The translations under genes were made by a program, and so were the position numbers. The notes below the pieces were generated by a model that searched no databases, had not been told where the DNA came from, and saw only the letters and a list, made by a program, of their open reading frames with translations. Of a stretch of 64,000 nucleotides of DNA, positions 17,107 through 26,098 are shown piece by piece; position 1 is the stretch's first letter; each line of letters opens with the position of its first letter. Origin of the DNA: MPNP01 sp963668325 (lineage in GTDB: Bacteria; Pseudomonadota; Alphaproteobacteria; Rhodobacterales; Rhodobacteraceae); contig OY764222.1 of NCBI GenBank assembly GCA_963668325.1, positions 1,302,001-1,366,000 on the forward strand, written 5' to 3'.

Positions 17107-19437
17107 ATGCCTAATAACCCCAACAAATCCAGTAACTTGAGGCCAATTGATCAGTCGCCAGCTGGGCGAATGATGATCCAATACGCACCCGAGCATCATA
17201 GCGAGATCGTTGAAAACCCGCCGCGGTTCACATGGATTCCAGATATTCATGACGATGCAGCTTATGTTCTTCGCATTACCGGTGCCGGCGGAGAGCTCAT
17301 CTACGAAAATATCCTGGTGAACTTCTTCACACCACCCGATACACTGAAGGAAGGAAATTATGGTTGGTGCTATGCGGTTTGGGCCAACGGGAAGCAGGTC
17401 AGCACTTGGAGCGACGAGCGAAAATTCACAATTCAATCCGACTTACCCGAAACACCACTGGCTCGCCGCGAAATTCGATTAACGGATGCCAATCTGGCCC
17501 GACCACGCATGTGGCTTGGACCAGATGAATTGGAAGCCTTCCGCAAAGCTGTGGGCAAGGACAAGACACACTGCAACTGGTCCAAGTTCGTCGAGGAATC
17601 AGTGGAGCCTTGGGTTGGCAAACCTCCCATGTCGGAACCCGAGGGATATCCCAACGATGAGCGGGTCGCGCCGATCTGGCGACAGACCTATATTGACTGC
17701 CAAGAGTTGATCTATGCGATCCGCCACCTTGCGGTCGCAGGTCAGGTCCTTGAAAACAAAGATCATCTTGATTCGGCAAAGGCATGGCTCATGGCAACCG
17801 CTGACTGGGATCCAGACGGTAAAACCAGCCGTGCCTATACAGACGAATGGGCATTCCGCGTTGTTCTGGCGTTGGCCTGGGGCTACGACTGGCTGTATGG
17901 GGAGCTGAGCGGAGACGAACGCGTCAAAGTCCGCAAAGCACTTCTAGCTCGGACGCGGCAAATCGCCGATCACGTAATCAAGAATGCCGCCATCCACCTG
18001 TTCCCCTATGACAGTCACGCCGTGCGGTCGGTGTCATCGGTCCTTATCCCCTGCTGCATCGCTATGTTGGGAGAGGAACAGGAAGCCGAAGACTGGCTGC
18101 ACTATTCAATCGAATTCCTGTCCACTGTCTATTCCCCGTGGGGAGACAGTGATGGCGGTTGGGCCGAGGGCCCGCACTATTGGATGACCGGTATGGCCTA
18201 CCTGATCGATGCGGCCAATATGTTGAAGTCCTTTACCGGCATCGACCTTTATAAACGTCCATTCTTCCAAAAGACCGGGGATTTTCCACTGTACACCAAA
18301 GCACCCGACACCCGTCGAGGGACGTTTGGCGATGACAGCACAATGGGGGATCCGGTGTCGCTGAAGGTCGGGTACAACCTGCGTCAGTTTGCTGGCGTGA
18401 CCGGCAACGGTGTCTACCAATGGTATTTCGACGAGATCATGAAAAACGACAAAGGCACGAAGATGGCGTTCTACAACTACGGTTGGTGGGACCTTAATTT
18501 CGACGACATGGTCTTCTTGCATGACTTCGGAGAGGTGCCCTCAGCTCGGCCGACCGAACGCCTTCGGCATTTCAAAGGTACCGGATGGGCTGCGATTCAA
18601 ACGAATATGGATGATCCAGATCGCCATATTCAGTTTGTTACCAAGTCAAGCTCCTTCGGCTCGATCAGCCACAGCCATGGCGATCAAAATGCGTTTTGTC
18701 TAAGCGCATTCGGAGAAGATCTCGCAATTCAATCTGGTCATTACGTGGCTTTCCATTCTTCGATGCATATGGACTGGCGTCGGCAAACACGCTCAAAAAA
18801 TGCCATTCTCATCAATGGTAAGGGCCAGTACGCTGGCACAGACAAACCCAAAGCACTTGCCGCTTCTGGTCAGATTCTAGCAGCCGAGCAACGAGCAGAT
18901 CACATATTTATCTCTGGCGATGCCACTGCTGCGTATCAAAGCCTTACGCCCGAAGTAACGCTGGCGCAGCGTGACACCTACTTCGTACGTGACGAGTATT
19001 TTGTTATCGTAGACACGGTAGATGCAGAAAAACCGGTCACTATTGATTGGTTGTTGCATGCCAATGGGCCGTTCGAGCTTGGATTGAACACCTTCCGCTA
19101 TTCGGGTGCGCGCGTGGGTTTCTATGGCAAGATTCTGTGGTCAGAGGGCGGTGACGGTTCGCTGTCTCAGGTGACAGGTTTCCCAGGCATTGATCCGGCT
19201 GATTATGACGGTCTGGAAATATCCACGCATCTCAACATTGCGTTTCCGGCCTCTACACGGCATCGGATCGCGGTCTTGCTCGTGCCTTACAAACTTGATG
19301 CGCAAAAGCGGATCTTCAACTTCTTGGATGATCAGGGCTACGACGTGAACCTGTATCTCACCGATTCGGACGATAAGTCGTTCAAGGTAATTGTACCAAA
19401 ATCTTTCGCTAACGTTGCGAACTCAAACAAGGATTAA
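17107..19437 (+). CDS. Exo-type oligoalginate lyase, polysaccharide lyase family 15
   Basis: The 776-residue protein equals Agrobacterium Atu3025 (PL15) in length and shares its architecture: an N-terminal beta region (NPPRFTWIPDI), an alpha/alpha barrel and a C-terminal heparinase II/III-like beta domain. His304 in YDSHAVR, Tyr358 in GPHYWMTG and His524 in SHSHGDQNAF are each offset by exactly seven from Atu3025 His311, Tyr365 and His531 as I remember them. There is no signal peptide, so it acts in the cytoplasm, releasing unsaturated monouronate from the ends of imported alginate oligomers. It follows algQ by 67 bases and precedes the DEH reductase gene by 4. GC content is clearly above that of the flanking genome. 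Confidence 0.92.
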   Translation: MPNNPNKSSNLRPIDQSPAGRMMIQYAPEHHSEIVENPPRFTWIPDIHDDAAYVLRITGAGGELIYENILVNFFTPPDTLKEGNYGWCYAVWANGKQVSTWSDERKFTIQSDLPETPLARREIRLTDANLARPRMWLGPDELEAFRKAVGKDKTHCNWSKFVEESVEPWVGKPPMSEPEGYPNDERVAPIWRQTYIDCQELIYAIRHLAVAGQVLENKDHLDSAKAWLMATADWDPDGKTSRAYTDEWAFRVVLALAWGYDWLYGELSGDERVKVRKALLARTRQIADHVIKNAAIHLFPYDSHAVRSVSSVLIPCCIAMLGEEQEAEDWLHYSIEFLSTVYSPWGDSDGGWAEGPHYWMTGMAYLIDAANMLKSFTGIDLYKRPFFQKTGDFPLYTKAPDTRRGTFGDDSTMGDPVSLKVGYNLRQFAGVTGNGVYQWYFDEIMKNDKGTKMAFYNYGWWDLNFDDMVFLHDFGEVPSARPTERLRHFKGTGWAAIQTNMDDPDRHIQFVTKSSSFGSISHSHGDQNAFCLSAFGEDLAIQSGHYVAFHSSMHMDWRRQTRSKNAILINGKGQYAGTDKPKALAASGQILAAEQRADHIFISGDATAAYQSLTPEVTLAQRDTYFVRDEYFVIVDTVDAEKPVTIDWLLHANGPFELGLNTFRYSGARVGFYGKILWSEGGDGSLSQVTGFPGIDPADYDGLEISTHLNIAFPASTRHRIAVLLVPYKLDAQKRIFNFLDDQGYDVNLYLTDSDDKSFKVIVPKSFANVANSNKD

Positions 19438-19441
19438 TGAT

Positions 19442-20185
19442 ATGAAACTAGAAGGTAAAACCGCAATCGTTACGGGTGGTGGACGCGATATTGGGGCTGC
19501 AGTTGCCAAAATACTGGCCTCTGAAGGTGCGAGTGTAGCAATAAACTACTTTGCCAGCAGCGCCGGGGCAGAAACGGTAGCAGCCGAGATCAATGGTGCT
19601 GGGGGGAAAGCCTTTGTGATGCAAGGGGACCTTACCAAGTCAGGTGACGTAAAAGCATTTGTAGAAAAGACCGTTTCAGAGTTTGGCAGCGTCGATATCT
19701 TGGTTAACAATGCAGGCGGCCTTGTGGCACGCGAGAAGATCGTAGACATGGCGCTGGAGCATTGGCAAGCGGTGATGGATCTAAACTTGACAAGCATATT
19801 CATGATGACCAACGCAGCTTTGCAACATATGAAAGCTGGTGTAATCGTGAACCTCGCCAGCCAAGCTGGCCGAGATGGTGGAGGGCCCGGTGCGGTTCCC
19901 TACGCTACTTCAAAAGGTGCCGTGATGACGATGACCAGAGGTTTAGCCAAGGAACTTGGGCCTGACATTCGTGTAAATGCAATTTGCCCCGGAATGATCG
20001 ACACGGATTTCCATAACATTCACACGCCTGATGCGGGTCGGCGCGGTTTTGAGGCGAATGCACCGTTAAAGCGGCAGGGACATGTTGACGATGTTGCCAA
20101 TCTGGTCCTCTTTTTGGCATGCGGCGACAGCGGGTTCATTACCGGCACCAATATCGATATCAACGGCGGGATGTTGTTTTCGTAA
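19442..20185 (+). CDS. Short-chain dehydrogenase, probable DEH reductase
   Basis: The 247-residue classical SDR has the nucleotide motif TGGGRDIG (about residues 11-18), NNAG, the catalytic Ser in NLASQAG and YATSK with Tyr and Lys four apart. Position right after the PL15 lyase gene, as in Agrobacterium where Atu3026 reduces 4-deoxy-L-erythro-5-hexoseulose uronate (DEH) to 2-keto-3-deoxygluconate, suggests the same reaction here. NADH versus NADPH preference is not certain. The start is ATG at 19442, four bases after the lyase stop; an upstream in-frame start would overlap the lyase gene. The substrate is inferred from context. Confidence 0.82.
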   Translation: MKLEGKTAIVTGGGRDIGAAVAKILASEGASVAINYFASSAGAETVAAEINGAGGKAFVMQGDLTKSGDVKAFVEKTVSEFGSVDILVNNAGGLVAREKIVDMALEHWQAVMDLNLTSIFMMTNAALQHMKAGVIVNLASQAGRDGGGPGAVPYATSKGAVMTMTRGLAKELGPDIRVNAICPGMIDTDFHNIHTPDAGRRGFEANAPLKRQGHVDDVANLVLFLACGDSGFITGTNIDINGGMLFS

Positions 20186-20197
20186 CCAGAGTTCAAG

Positions 20198-20509
20198 ATG
20201 ACAAACTACCCTGAAATTTCAACAGGTGAAAATGTAACGAGGCAGGTTTTATCTGATCACCCAAATCTTATGGTCGTAGCGTTTCGTTTTGCGGAAAAAG
20301 GTGCAAAAGGCGATTTGCACAATCATCCACACGTCCAATCGACTTATGTCGAAAGCGGTCGGTTCCGTTTTATACTAGGTGAGGATGAGCAGGAATTTGG
20401 ACCTGGCGACAGCTTTGTGATTCCATCAATGTTGGTGCACGGATGCGTCTGTTTGAAACCAGGCATGTTGATTGATTGCTTCACGCCTAGACGAGAAGAT
20501 TTTCTTTGA
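20198..20509 (+). CDS. kdgF: KdgF-like cupin, unsaturated uronate linearisation
   Basis: The 103-residue single-domain cupin has the metal-binding pattern LHNHPHVQSTYVESG (His, His, Gln) and a later His in MLVHGCVC, matching KdgF. KdgF converts the cyclic 4,5-unsaturated monouronate released by alginate or pectin lyases into the linear ketone DEH/DKI. That is exactly the step needed between the PL15 lyase and the reductase. It starts 12 bases after the reductase gene and closes the rightward operon algQ-lyase-reductase-kdgF. Length is normal. Confidence 0.85.
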   Translation: MTNYPEISTGENVTRQVLSDHPNLMVVAFRFAEKGAKGDLHNHPHVQSTYVESGRFRFILGEDEQEFGPGDSFVIPSMLVHGCVCLKPGMLIDCFTPRREDFL

Positions 20510-20530
20510 AGGTTTGGGCGATGCCCGTCC

Positions 20531-20544
20531 TCGCCAATTGGCGA
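20531..20544. promoter_or_regulatory. 14-bp perfect palindrome after kdgF
   Basis: TCGCCAATTGGCGA is a complete palindrome with no loop, 21 bases beyond the kdgF stop. It could be a protein-binding site or part of a weak terminator; nothing in the sequence decides this. Confidence 0.25.
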
Positions 20545-20599
20545 ATGTTCTGATTTAGGGTTCTTTTGACAGAAATACACCAAAAACATACTCCTCCCC

Positions 20600-21010
20600 A
20601 GAATTAATCACATTTTACCCCATTGAACCACCATTCGTGTCTGACAATAAGCTATAACCCCCCCCCCACCAATCTTAGTCAAGACCCGTTTGAAATTGAA
20701 AAATAACGTCATCAGCTGTGACCGCCGATCACCATATCGCCTGGGACGTATACGGCCATGGGCCTTGGTCAGATCTAGACACTCTTCGGTGGCCAAGAAC
20801 AGCGTCTTCAATTGCCTGGAGGCTCCGGGTTTGCCAGCTGCCATAAACGACGGCAACAGGCTGAAAGTCAGCTGGCAGGTCCGACAGTAATAGCGCGCAA
20901 TTCTGATATCCCTGGGATCTTTACGGACATAGGTTCCATGACGGTGGAACTGACAGGTGCTTTTTTTTGAATTGGGACAGCGGGTAAGTCTTGCTTCCTG
21001 CCAGGCCTTG
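20600..21010 (-). pseudogene. Degraded transposase-like zinc-ribbon fragment
   Basis: On the minus strand the sequence reads CPNSKK, then after a frame change at a run of A, CQFHRHGTYVRKDPRD, then RYYCRTCQLTFSLLPSF and AAGKPGASRQLKTLFLATEE. This is the Cys-x-x-Cys zinc-ribbon pattern (CP..C ... HG.Y.RK ... C..C..TFS) of the N-terminal part of some transposases. The frame decays near a run of ten G (plus-strand C, 20658-20667). No catalytic domain or inverted repeats were found. I see nothing interpretable in the remaining gap, 21011-21428. Confidence 0.45.
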
Positions 21011-21428
21011 GTATAAATATAGTCTTGGACCGAAGTGTGGTTTGATGAATGAGTTGCACTGGACCGTCCCTTATTGTGTTGGTGTGGTAACGTTCACAAT
21101 AATGCCGGAGCATCGTGGGCAACCCCCGGATGCTGCTTTTTTTCCTATGCTGGTATTAAGGAGCCAAGAGCGGTTGGCTCTCTGCGTGAACTGTAAGCCT
21201 AATTATGCCGCTCGTGGCATTGACCTGATTGTCACCAACGAATCAGGCGGTGGCAAGGGACAAGAAATAGGTCTGCTTGCAAGAATAGACTACTGAGGAA
21301 AGAAAAAAGAAATTCTCACTATAATTCAGTTTCTCAGTGTTTTCGGCACTGGATTTAAGCGAGAAAAATAGCCCCCTACGAGTTGATTTAATGTGATAAA
21401 CAACACGGCACTCCCCCACTCTAAAGTA

Positions 21429-22655
21429 TCAATAGTTCCACAGTGTGCCATCTTCCAACCTGACCACGGGGTGACTCCCTGGTTGATAGGTGTAACGTTC
21501 AGCTTCGCGTTCATCAAAATCAACACCAAGACCTGGTGCATCTGACACGTGGAAATGGCCGTTGCGCATTTCATGGTCTGAAGGGAACAGGGCATCGCAT
21601 TCCGGTGTGCCCAGCACCAAGTATTCCTGAACGCCAAAGTTTGGCGCCCAGACATTCAGATGATGTTGCGCGGCCATAGAGATCGGCGAATGGCTGGGTG
21701 GACCGTGGAATCCGGTTCGGACGTTGTGCAAACCGGCTAGATCAGTGATGCGTTTAACGTGTGTGATACCGCCGGCAACTGTGGCCGAGACACGAATGAA
21801 ATCTATCATGTCGCTCTCGATCAACTTGTTACACTCGTAGATCGAGTTGAAGACTTCACCAATCGCGATGGGTGTTACCGAGTGCTGGCGAATGAGTTTC
21901 AGCGCATCCTGATCGTCGGCTGGGGTCGGATCCTCCATCCAATATAGCCGCACAGGCTCGACAGCTTTTGCAAATTCGGCCGCTTCGCGGGGCGTCAGGC
22001 GGTGATGCACATCGTGCAGGATATGCAATTCCGGTCCGAACCGATCCCGGATTTCAGCTAGTGCGCCGGGCATGAAGCGCAAATAGAGATCTGTATCCCA
22101 AACCTCGATCTTAGGTTTGATTCCCGAGAAATCGGTGATGTAGTTTTTAGTATCCCCTTTCTTTTCGGGAATCGCATAGCTGGCCGTTGGCATACCCGGA
22201 ATTCCGCACTGGACGCGGACAGCCTTGTAGCCGTCTTCGACATAGCCAGCGATTGAGTCCATTAGTTCTTCTAGATCGGTGCCAGTAGCATGCGCATACA
22301 GCATCGTGCGGTCGCGACTTTTGCCACCAAACAGCTGGTACAGCGGCAGGCCCGCCAGTTTTGCCTTGATATCCCAAAGCGCCATATCAACCGCCCCAAT
22401 AGCCGACATGGTGATTGGTCCCCGCCGGAAATATGCACCGCGATAGAAAAACTGCCAGATATCTTCGCTGTTGCGTGGATCCATCCCGATGAGGTTAGGC
22501 ACAATATAGTCCCGTAGGTAAGCGACAGGCAGCGTTTCACGATTGTTCAAAGTAGCGTCACCTAGACCGTAAATCTCCTGATCGGTCATAATCTTCAGCG
22601 TGACATAATTTTTCCCTGGCCCGCCAACAAAGACCTTGGCATCGGTGATTTTCAT
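21429..22655 (-). CDS. manD: D-mannonate dehydratase (ManD/RspA, enolase superfamily)
   Basis: The 408-residue protein has the ManD layout: an N-terminal capping domain (MKITDAKVFVGGPGKNYVTLKI), the family insert near residues 150-200 and metal ligands in ILHDVHHRLTPREAA, YWMEDPTP and IGEVFNSI. ManD dehydrates D-mannonate to 2-keto-3-deoxygluconate, the same intermediate the alginate branch produces, so it fits a uronate-catabolic locus. The start is ATG at 22655 with AGGAG nine bases upstream; the reading frame is open a little further but lacks support. It lies 58 bases behind the MATE transporter gene on the same strand and is probably co-transcribed. Some RspA-type proteins have low activity, so the physiological substrate is not certain. 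Confidence 0.85.
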   Translation of the reverse strand: MKITDAKVFVGGPGKNYVTLKIMTDQEIYGLGDATLNNRETLPVAYLRDYIVPNLIGMDPRNSEDIWQFFYRGAYFRRGPITMSAIGAVDMALWDIKAKLAGLPLYQLFGGKSRDRTMLYAHATGTDLEELMDSIAGYVEDGYKAVRVQCGIPGMPTASYAIPEKKGDTKNYITDFSGIKPKIEVWDTDLYLRFMPGALAEIRDRFGPELHILHDVHHRLTPREAAEFAKAVEPVRLYWMEDPTPADDQDALKLIRQHSVTPIAIGEVFNSIYECNKLIESDMIDFIRVSATVAGGITHVKRITDLAGLHNVRTGFHGPPSHSPISMAAQHHLNVWAPNFGVQEYLVLGTPECDALFPSDHEMRNGHFHVSDAPGLGVDFDEREAERYTYQPGSHPVVRLEDGTLWNY

Positions 22656-22713
22656 TGCTGTTCTCCTGTCTTGAATATTGTTGAATGGAACCTGCCGATT
22701 GAGGGTAACAACG

Positions 22714-24087
22714 TCATGTTGTAACCTCGGCCTGTTTCCAGGCACCGTCCCAAAGACGGTGGTGAAACGGGTAAAATTTTATGAACTCTTCCCAGAGCCA
22801 GATCGAGAGGATCCAAAACACCGGAATATCGAAATATAGCACGCCTAGTGCTGTGGCGGGTACACGAAACAGCCACTGTGACCAGATAAAGACATGCATC
22901 ACATAGATCGTGTCGCCACTGGCACGTAGCGTGTTGCCGCATATCGCGTTGGTAGCCCGTAGGAATTGCAGCACGACAAGCACCGGCAGAAAGCCGATCA
23001 GGATCGTCCGCGTGTCTTGTGTAAGGTCCGGATAGAGTACATTCACGGACAGTCCCATAATCAAGAGGATCAGCCCGACAACACCCGCCGCGATGAATGC
23101 GCCCCTCCAGGCAGACTTGAGAAAACTCTCCAGCACGTCATTGTCCGCGCGCCCTCCCAGAAGTTGGGCAACATGGATTCCTGTCGCCTGTGCCCATTGC
23201 ATGCTGATCTGGCCGGCAACCATGTTCCATGGTGCGATGAGTGTCAGGGCAACAAATGCCGACAACTCAAGATCAGCGTATATCAGCGTGCAGATATGGA
23301 TCGCCAGTATTGCACTGACAAATGTTGTGGCAATGGGCAGGGAAAATCCAACATGCCGTCGCAATGTAGCGGCGTAACTGGTTTTTTGCCATCCTTGAAC
23401 ATGTCTCAGATTGCCATCAGACCGGACCACGTGACCCGTCAAAAAGAGTGCCTGAACCAGTATTGCCAGTGCGCTTCCCATGGCGGCTCCGGCAACGCCG
23501 AACTCTGGCAGGCCCCAATACCCATGGATCAAGGCAATGCTGCTAACAACATTGATTGGGACCGAAAGGCAATATCCATAAAGCGGGATTTTGGAGCGTC
23601 CACACCCGTTTAGGAAACTCACAATGCACTGGCTGATGGACTCGCCAAAAATCACAACAGCAAAAATCATGAGGTAGGACCATGCCAGGGTGGCAATCTG
23701 TGCGTCTGGCGCGAACACAGCCAAGAACGGTTTGCCGACGAGCAGGATCGCTAGAACACCGGCGACGCCGATGGTCAGACTAACCGTCAGGCCGCTTGCG
23801 AGTACTGATTTCATGAAGACGGGATCGCAACTGCCAAAGGATTGGGCGGTCCTGATTTGCATCGCATGTGAAAACGCAAAGACAACGCCAAGGACAATGC
23901 CACCGGTTGCGGCGGCTATCCCCAAGGCAGCCAGCGACGCCTCGCCAAGTGACGACACGAGCCAACCGTCGATAACCACCGTCGCGTGCAGAAAGATGGC
24001 TTTCAGCGTCATCGGCCAAGCCACATTAAAGATGTCTCTTGACCAAGGTCGGGATGAAGATTGTTTAGGCTGTACGACGGTTTTCAT
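22714..24087 (-). CDS. MATE-family membrane transporter
   Basis: The 457-residue integral membrane protein has about twelve hydrophobic helices in two similar halves. It begins FNVAWPMTLKAIFLHATVVIDGWLVSSLGE, which matches the first MATE helix, and the second half repeats the pattern around HVGFSLPIATTFVSAILAIHI. MATE proteins exchange organic cations or other solutes for Na+ or H+. Finding one as the first gene of a two-gene operon with mannonate dehydratase inside an alginate locus is unusual; export of a sugar acid or detoxification are both guesses. The start is ATG at 24087 after AAGAGA. GC is high, like the rest of the island. Confidence 0.85.
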   Translation of the reverse strand: MKTVVQPKQSSSRPWSRDIFNVAWPMTLKAIFLHATVVIDGWLVSSLGEASLAALGIAAATGGIVLGVVFAFSHAMQIRTAQSFGSCDPVFMKSVLASGLTVSLTIGVAGVLAILLVGKPFLAVFAPDAQIATLAWSYLMIFAVVIFGESISQCIVSFLNGCGRSKIPLYGYCLSVPINVVSSIALIHGYWGLPEFGVAGAAMGSALAILVQALFLTGHVVRSDGNLRHVQGWQKTSYAATLRRHVGFSLPIATTFVSAILAIHICTLIYADLELSAFVALTLIAPWNMVAGQISMQWAQATGIHVAQLLGGRADNDVLESFLKSAWRGAFIAAGVVGLILLIMGLSVNVLYPDLTQDTRTILIGFLPVLVVLQFLRATNAICGNTLRASGDTIYVMHVFIWSQWLFRVPATALGVLYFDIPVFWILSIWLWEEFIKFYPFHHRLWDGAWKQAEVTT

Positions 24088-24105
24088 GAATCTCTTGGGC
24101 CGATC

Positions 24106-24668
24106 TAAATTTCGGCGGGCTCAAAATAATAGCCATTCGTTGCCTGGATGTTTTTGATGGTTTCGTCGAGCCATTACAGATACTTTCTTCATGCAGAAAT
24201 CAAGTTGACCACATCGTTATTCGCAACTGCGAATGCTATGGCCTTGTGGTCTGATATCAACTCGGGTAATCTCACAAATCACTTTATGAAATTCGTAATT
24301 CAACCGACTGAACAGATCAGTATTGAGATTTTTTGCGCCAAGTTCTTGTTTCTCCAATTCTGTATTAAGTTTCGTAGTTCCAATGACATGGTACAGGTTC
24401 GTCGCCATATACTGGGCTTCAAGCACGATCGCAGTTCGATCAAACAGTGCCTTTTTGATCTCTCGCATAGAAAATCGTTTAACCTCGGTCGTACGTTGAG
24501 GGCGTATCAGAAGAAGATCAAGATTTACCAGTCGCGTGAAAACACCGCGGACCGGTTGCTGTAAGACGCCAAACCGAGACGCTATTTCAGCCTTAGGTAT
24601 TCGATCTCCCGACCTCAGTTTCAACGTCGAAATCTTTTCATAAAGGAAGTCAAATACAACGTAACGCT
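24106..24668 (-). pseudogene. Second GntR-family regulator, truncated and internally deleted
   Basis: The minus strand from 24668 reads VFDFLYEKISTLKLRSGDRI, then AEIASRFGVLQQPVRGVFTRL, a GntR winged helix, and continues to SRLNYEFHKVICEIT, the beginning of the FCD domain. An in-frame TAG precedes it and no start codon with a ribosome-binding site is present. After about residue 120 the FCD core is missing. A distinct segment ending at 24106 (LDETIKNIQATNGYYFEPAEI) matches the C terminus of the other GntR remnant (LDDIIKGIRKSHTDYFED). The gene has thus lost its start and the middle of its ligand domain. It sits between the MATE and algS genes, where a local regulator is expected. Confidence 0.7.
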
Positions 24669-24996
24669 AATGCGTCAATCACCGGCTGCAATTGCCCAAG
24701 CCATTGAACGTTCCTCCATTTTAGATGCTTGATCACCTACACCAATTAGATTTCTAGTATTCGTATTCCACCACCCTTGTATTGATTGTTTATTTTAATC
24801 ATCAGTAATTTGTATCACCGACTTTAATCCTGTAAATAGTCAGCATCAGAACATTTACGAGTAGCAGACCATCATCAATACAATGTGGTCGGGATATTTG
24901 ACTAGTATATTTGATTTTTTACTTGTATAAAATTCTAATAATTTATTTCAACTCGAGCGAAGAATCTACGAGATTGAAACCCAATAGGAGGAAGCT
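24669..24996 (+). promoter_or_regulatory. algS upstream region with a direct repeat at 24894-24914
   Basis: About 330 AT-rich bases without a gene precede algS. Two copies of ATATTTGA (24894-24901 and 24907-24914) are separated by CTAGT. The reverse complement of the central part, CAAATATACTAGT, resembles the rejoined algQ leader (CAAATAT-TA-ACTAGT). This could be an operator shared by the two alginate operons. The algS ribosome-binding site GGAGGAAG is at about 24986. Confidence 0.4.
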
Positions 24997-26097
24997 ATGC
25001 CTGGTGTTAACCTGCGAGGTATCGTTAAAGCGTATGGTGACGTACAAGTCGTTCATGGAATAGATTTGACCGTCGAGGAAAAAGAATTCGTCGTCCTTGT
25101 AGGTCCTTCTGGTTGCGGAAAATCTACGACACTTCGAATGGTAGCGGGTCTAGAAGAAATCACCGAAGGCGATCTGGAAATTGATGGGCGTCGCATGAAC
25201 CGAGTCGCCCCGAAGGACCGCGATGTCGCCATGGTGTTTCAGAACTATGCGCTCTATCCGCATTTGGATGTCGCAGATAACATTGCGTTCGGACTTAGGA
25301 TCAGACGTACATCGAAGGCTGAAATCGAACGACAAATCCGCGAAGTTGCCGATATTCTGGAGCTAACCGAGTATCTTGAACGCAAACCTTCTGACCTGTC
25401 AGGTGGGCAACGCCAACGGGTCGCTATGGGCCGCGCGATTGTACGCCATCCCAAGGTCTTTCTGTTTGATGAGCCGCTATCCAACCTGGATGCCAAATTG
25501 CGCTCACAAATGCGGGCCGAGATCAAACGCCTGCACAAGCGATTGGGTGTTACATCGCTCTATGTCACTCATGATCAGGTCGAGGCGATGACTCTTGCCG
25601 ACCGGATCGTTGTTATACGCGATGGTGTTATCGAGCAGGTCGGTATGCCAATGGACCTGTACAACAACCCAGCCAGCACCTTTGTTGCAGGCTTCATCGG
25701 ATCGCCGCCGATGAACCAGTTTGAAGCCGAAGTTGAAGGCGGTACTAATGGTCCGGTTGCCAGTTTCAACGGTGTGAAAATTAGGCTGCCAGAGATTGAA
25801 GAGCTCAAAAGTGGTATCGGACGCAAAGTCATCGTCGGCGTGCGACCAGAGCACGCGCTTTTAACTAAGCCCAAGAATGGAAACGCCATTCCCGTCGAGC
25901 TTGATATAGTTGAACCACTCGGCTCAGAGGCCCTGTTGCATACACAAGTGGGCAACGCATCGTTTTTGGTTAAGGCGGAAACCCATGGGGATATTTCTCA
26001 TCTGAACGGCGTCGACAAGATCTACGTCCAGACTAACCATATTAAAGTGTTCGACAAAGACAGTGGCAATGTTATGCACCAAGGCAAGGCTGGGTGA
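24997..26097 (+). CDS. algS: Alginate ABC importer ATPase (AlgS-like, MalK/UgpC family)
   Basis: The 366-residue ATPase contains Walker A GPSGCGKS, Q-loop VFQNYALYPH, signature LSGGQRQR, Walker B VFLFDEPLSNLDAKLR and H-loop YVTHDQVEAM, followed by the C-terminal regulatory TOBE region (VGVRPEHALL). It is close to the length of Sphingomonas AlgS (363). As a homodimer it would drive AlgM1/AlgM2. It starts at ATG 24997 after a strong GGAGGAAG and is followed by algM1 with only one base between stop and start. MalK-type sequences are hard to tell apart; the alginate assignment rests on the neighbouring binding protein and lyase. Confidence 0.85.
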   Translation: MPGVNLRGIVKAYGDVQVVHGIDLTVEEKEFVVLVGPSGCGKSTTLRMVAGLEEITEGDLEIDGRRMNRVAPKDRDVAMVFQNYALYPHLDVADNIAFGLRIRRTSKAEIERQIREVADILELTEYLERKPSDLSGGQRQRVAMGRAIVRHPKVFLFDEPLSNLDAKLRSQMRAEIKRLHKRLGVTSLYVTHDQVEAMTLADRIVVIRDGVIEQVGMPMDLYNNPASTFVAGFIGSPPMNQFEAEVEGGTNGPVASFNGVKIRLPEIEELKSGIGRKVIVGVRPEHALLTKPKNGNAIPVELDIVEPLGSEALLHTQVGNASFLVKAETHGDISHLNGVDKIYVQTNHIKVFDKDSGNVMHQGKAG

Positions 26098-26098
26098 G

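Noticed and set aside
20991..21296. 101-residue open frame in the kdgF-manD gap
   Set aside because: No recognisable similarity, no convincing start, and it overlaps a transposase scar on the other strand.
23690..24157. 155-residue open frame antisense to the MATE gene
   Set aside because: It lies opposite a well-supported membrane protein gene and shows no domain or ribosome-binding site.
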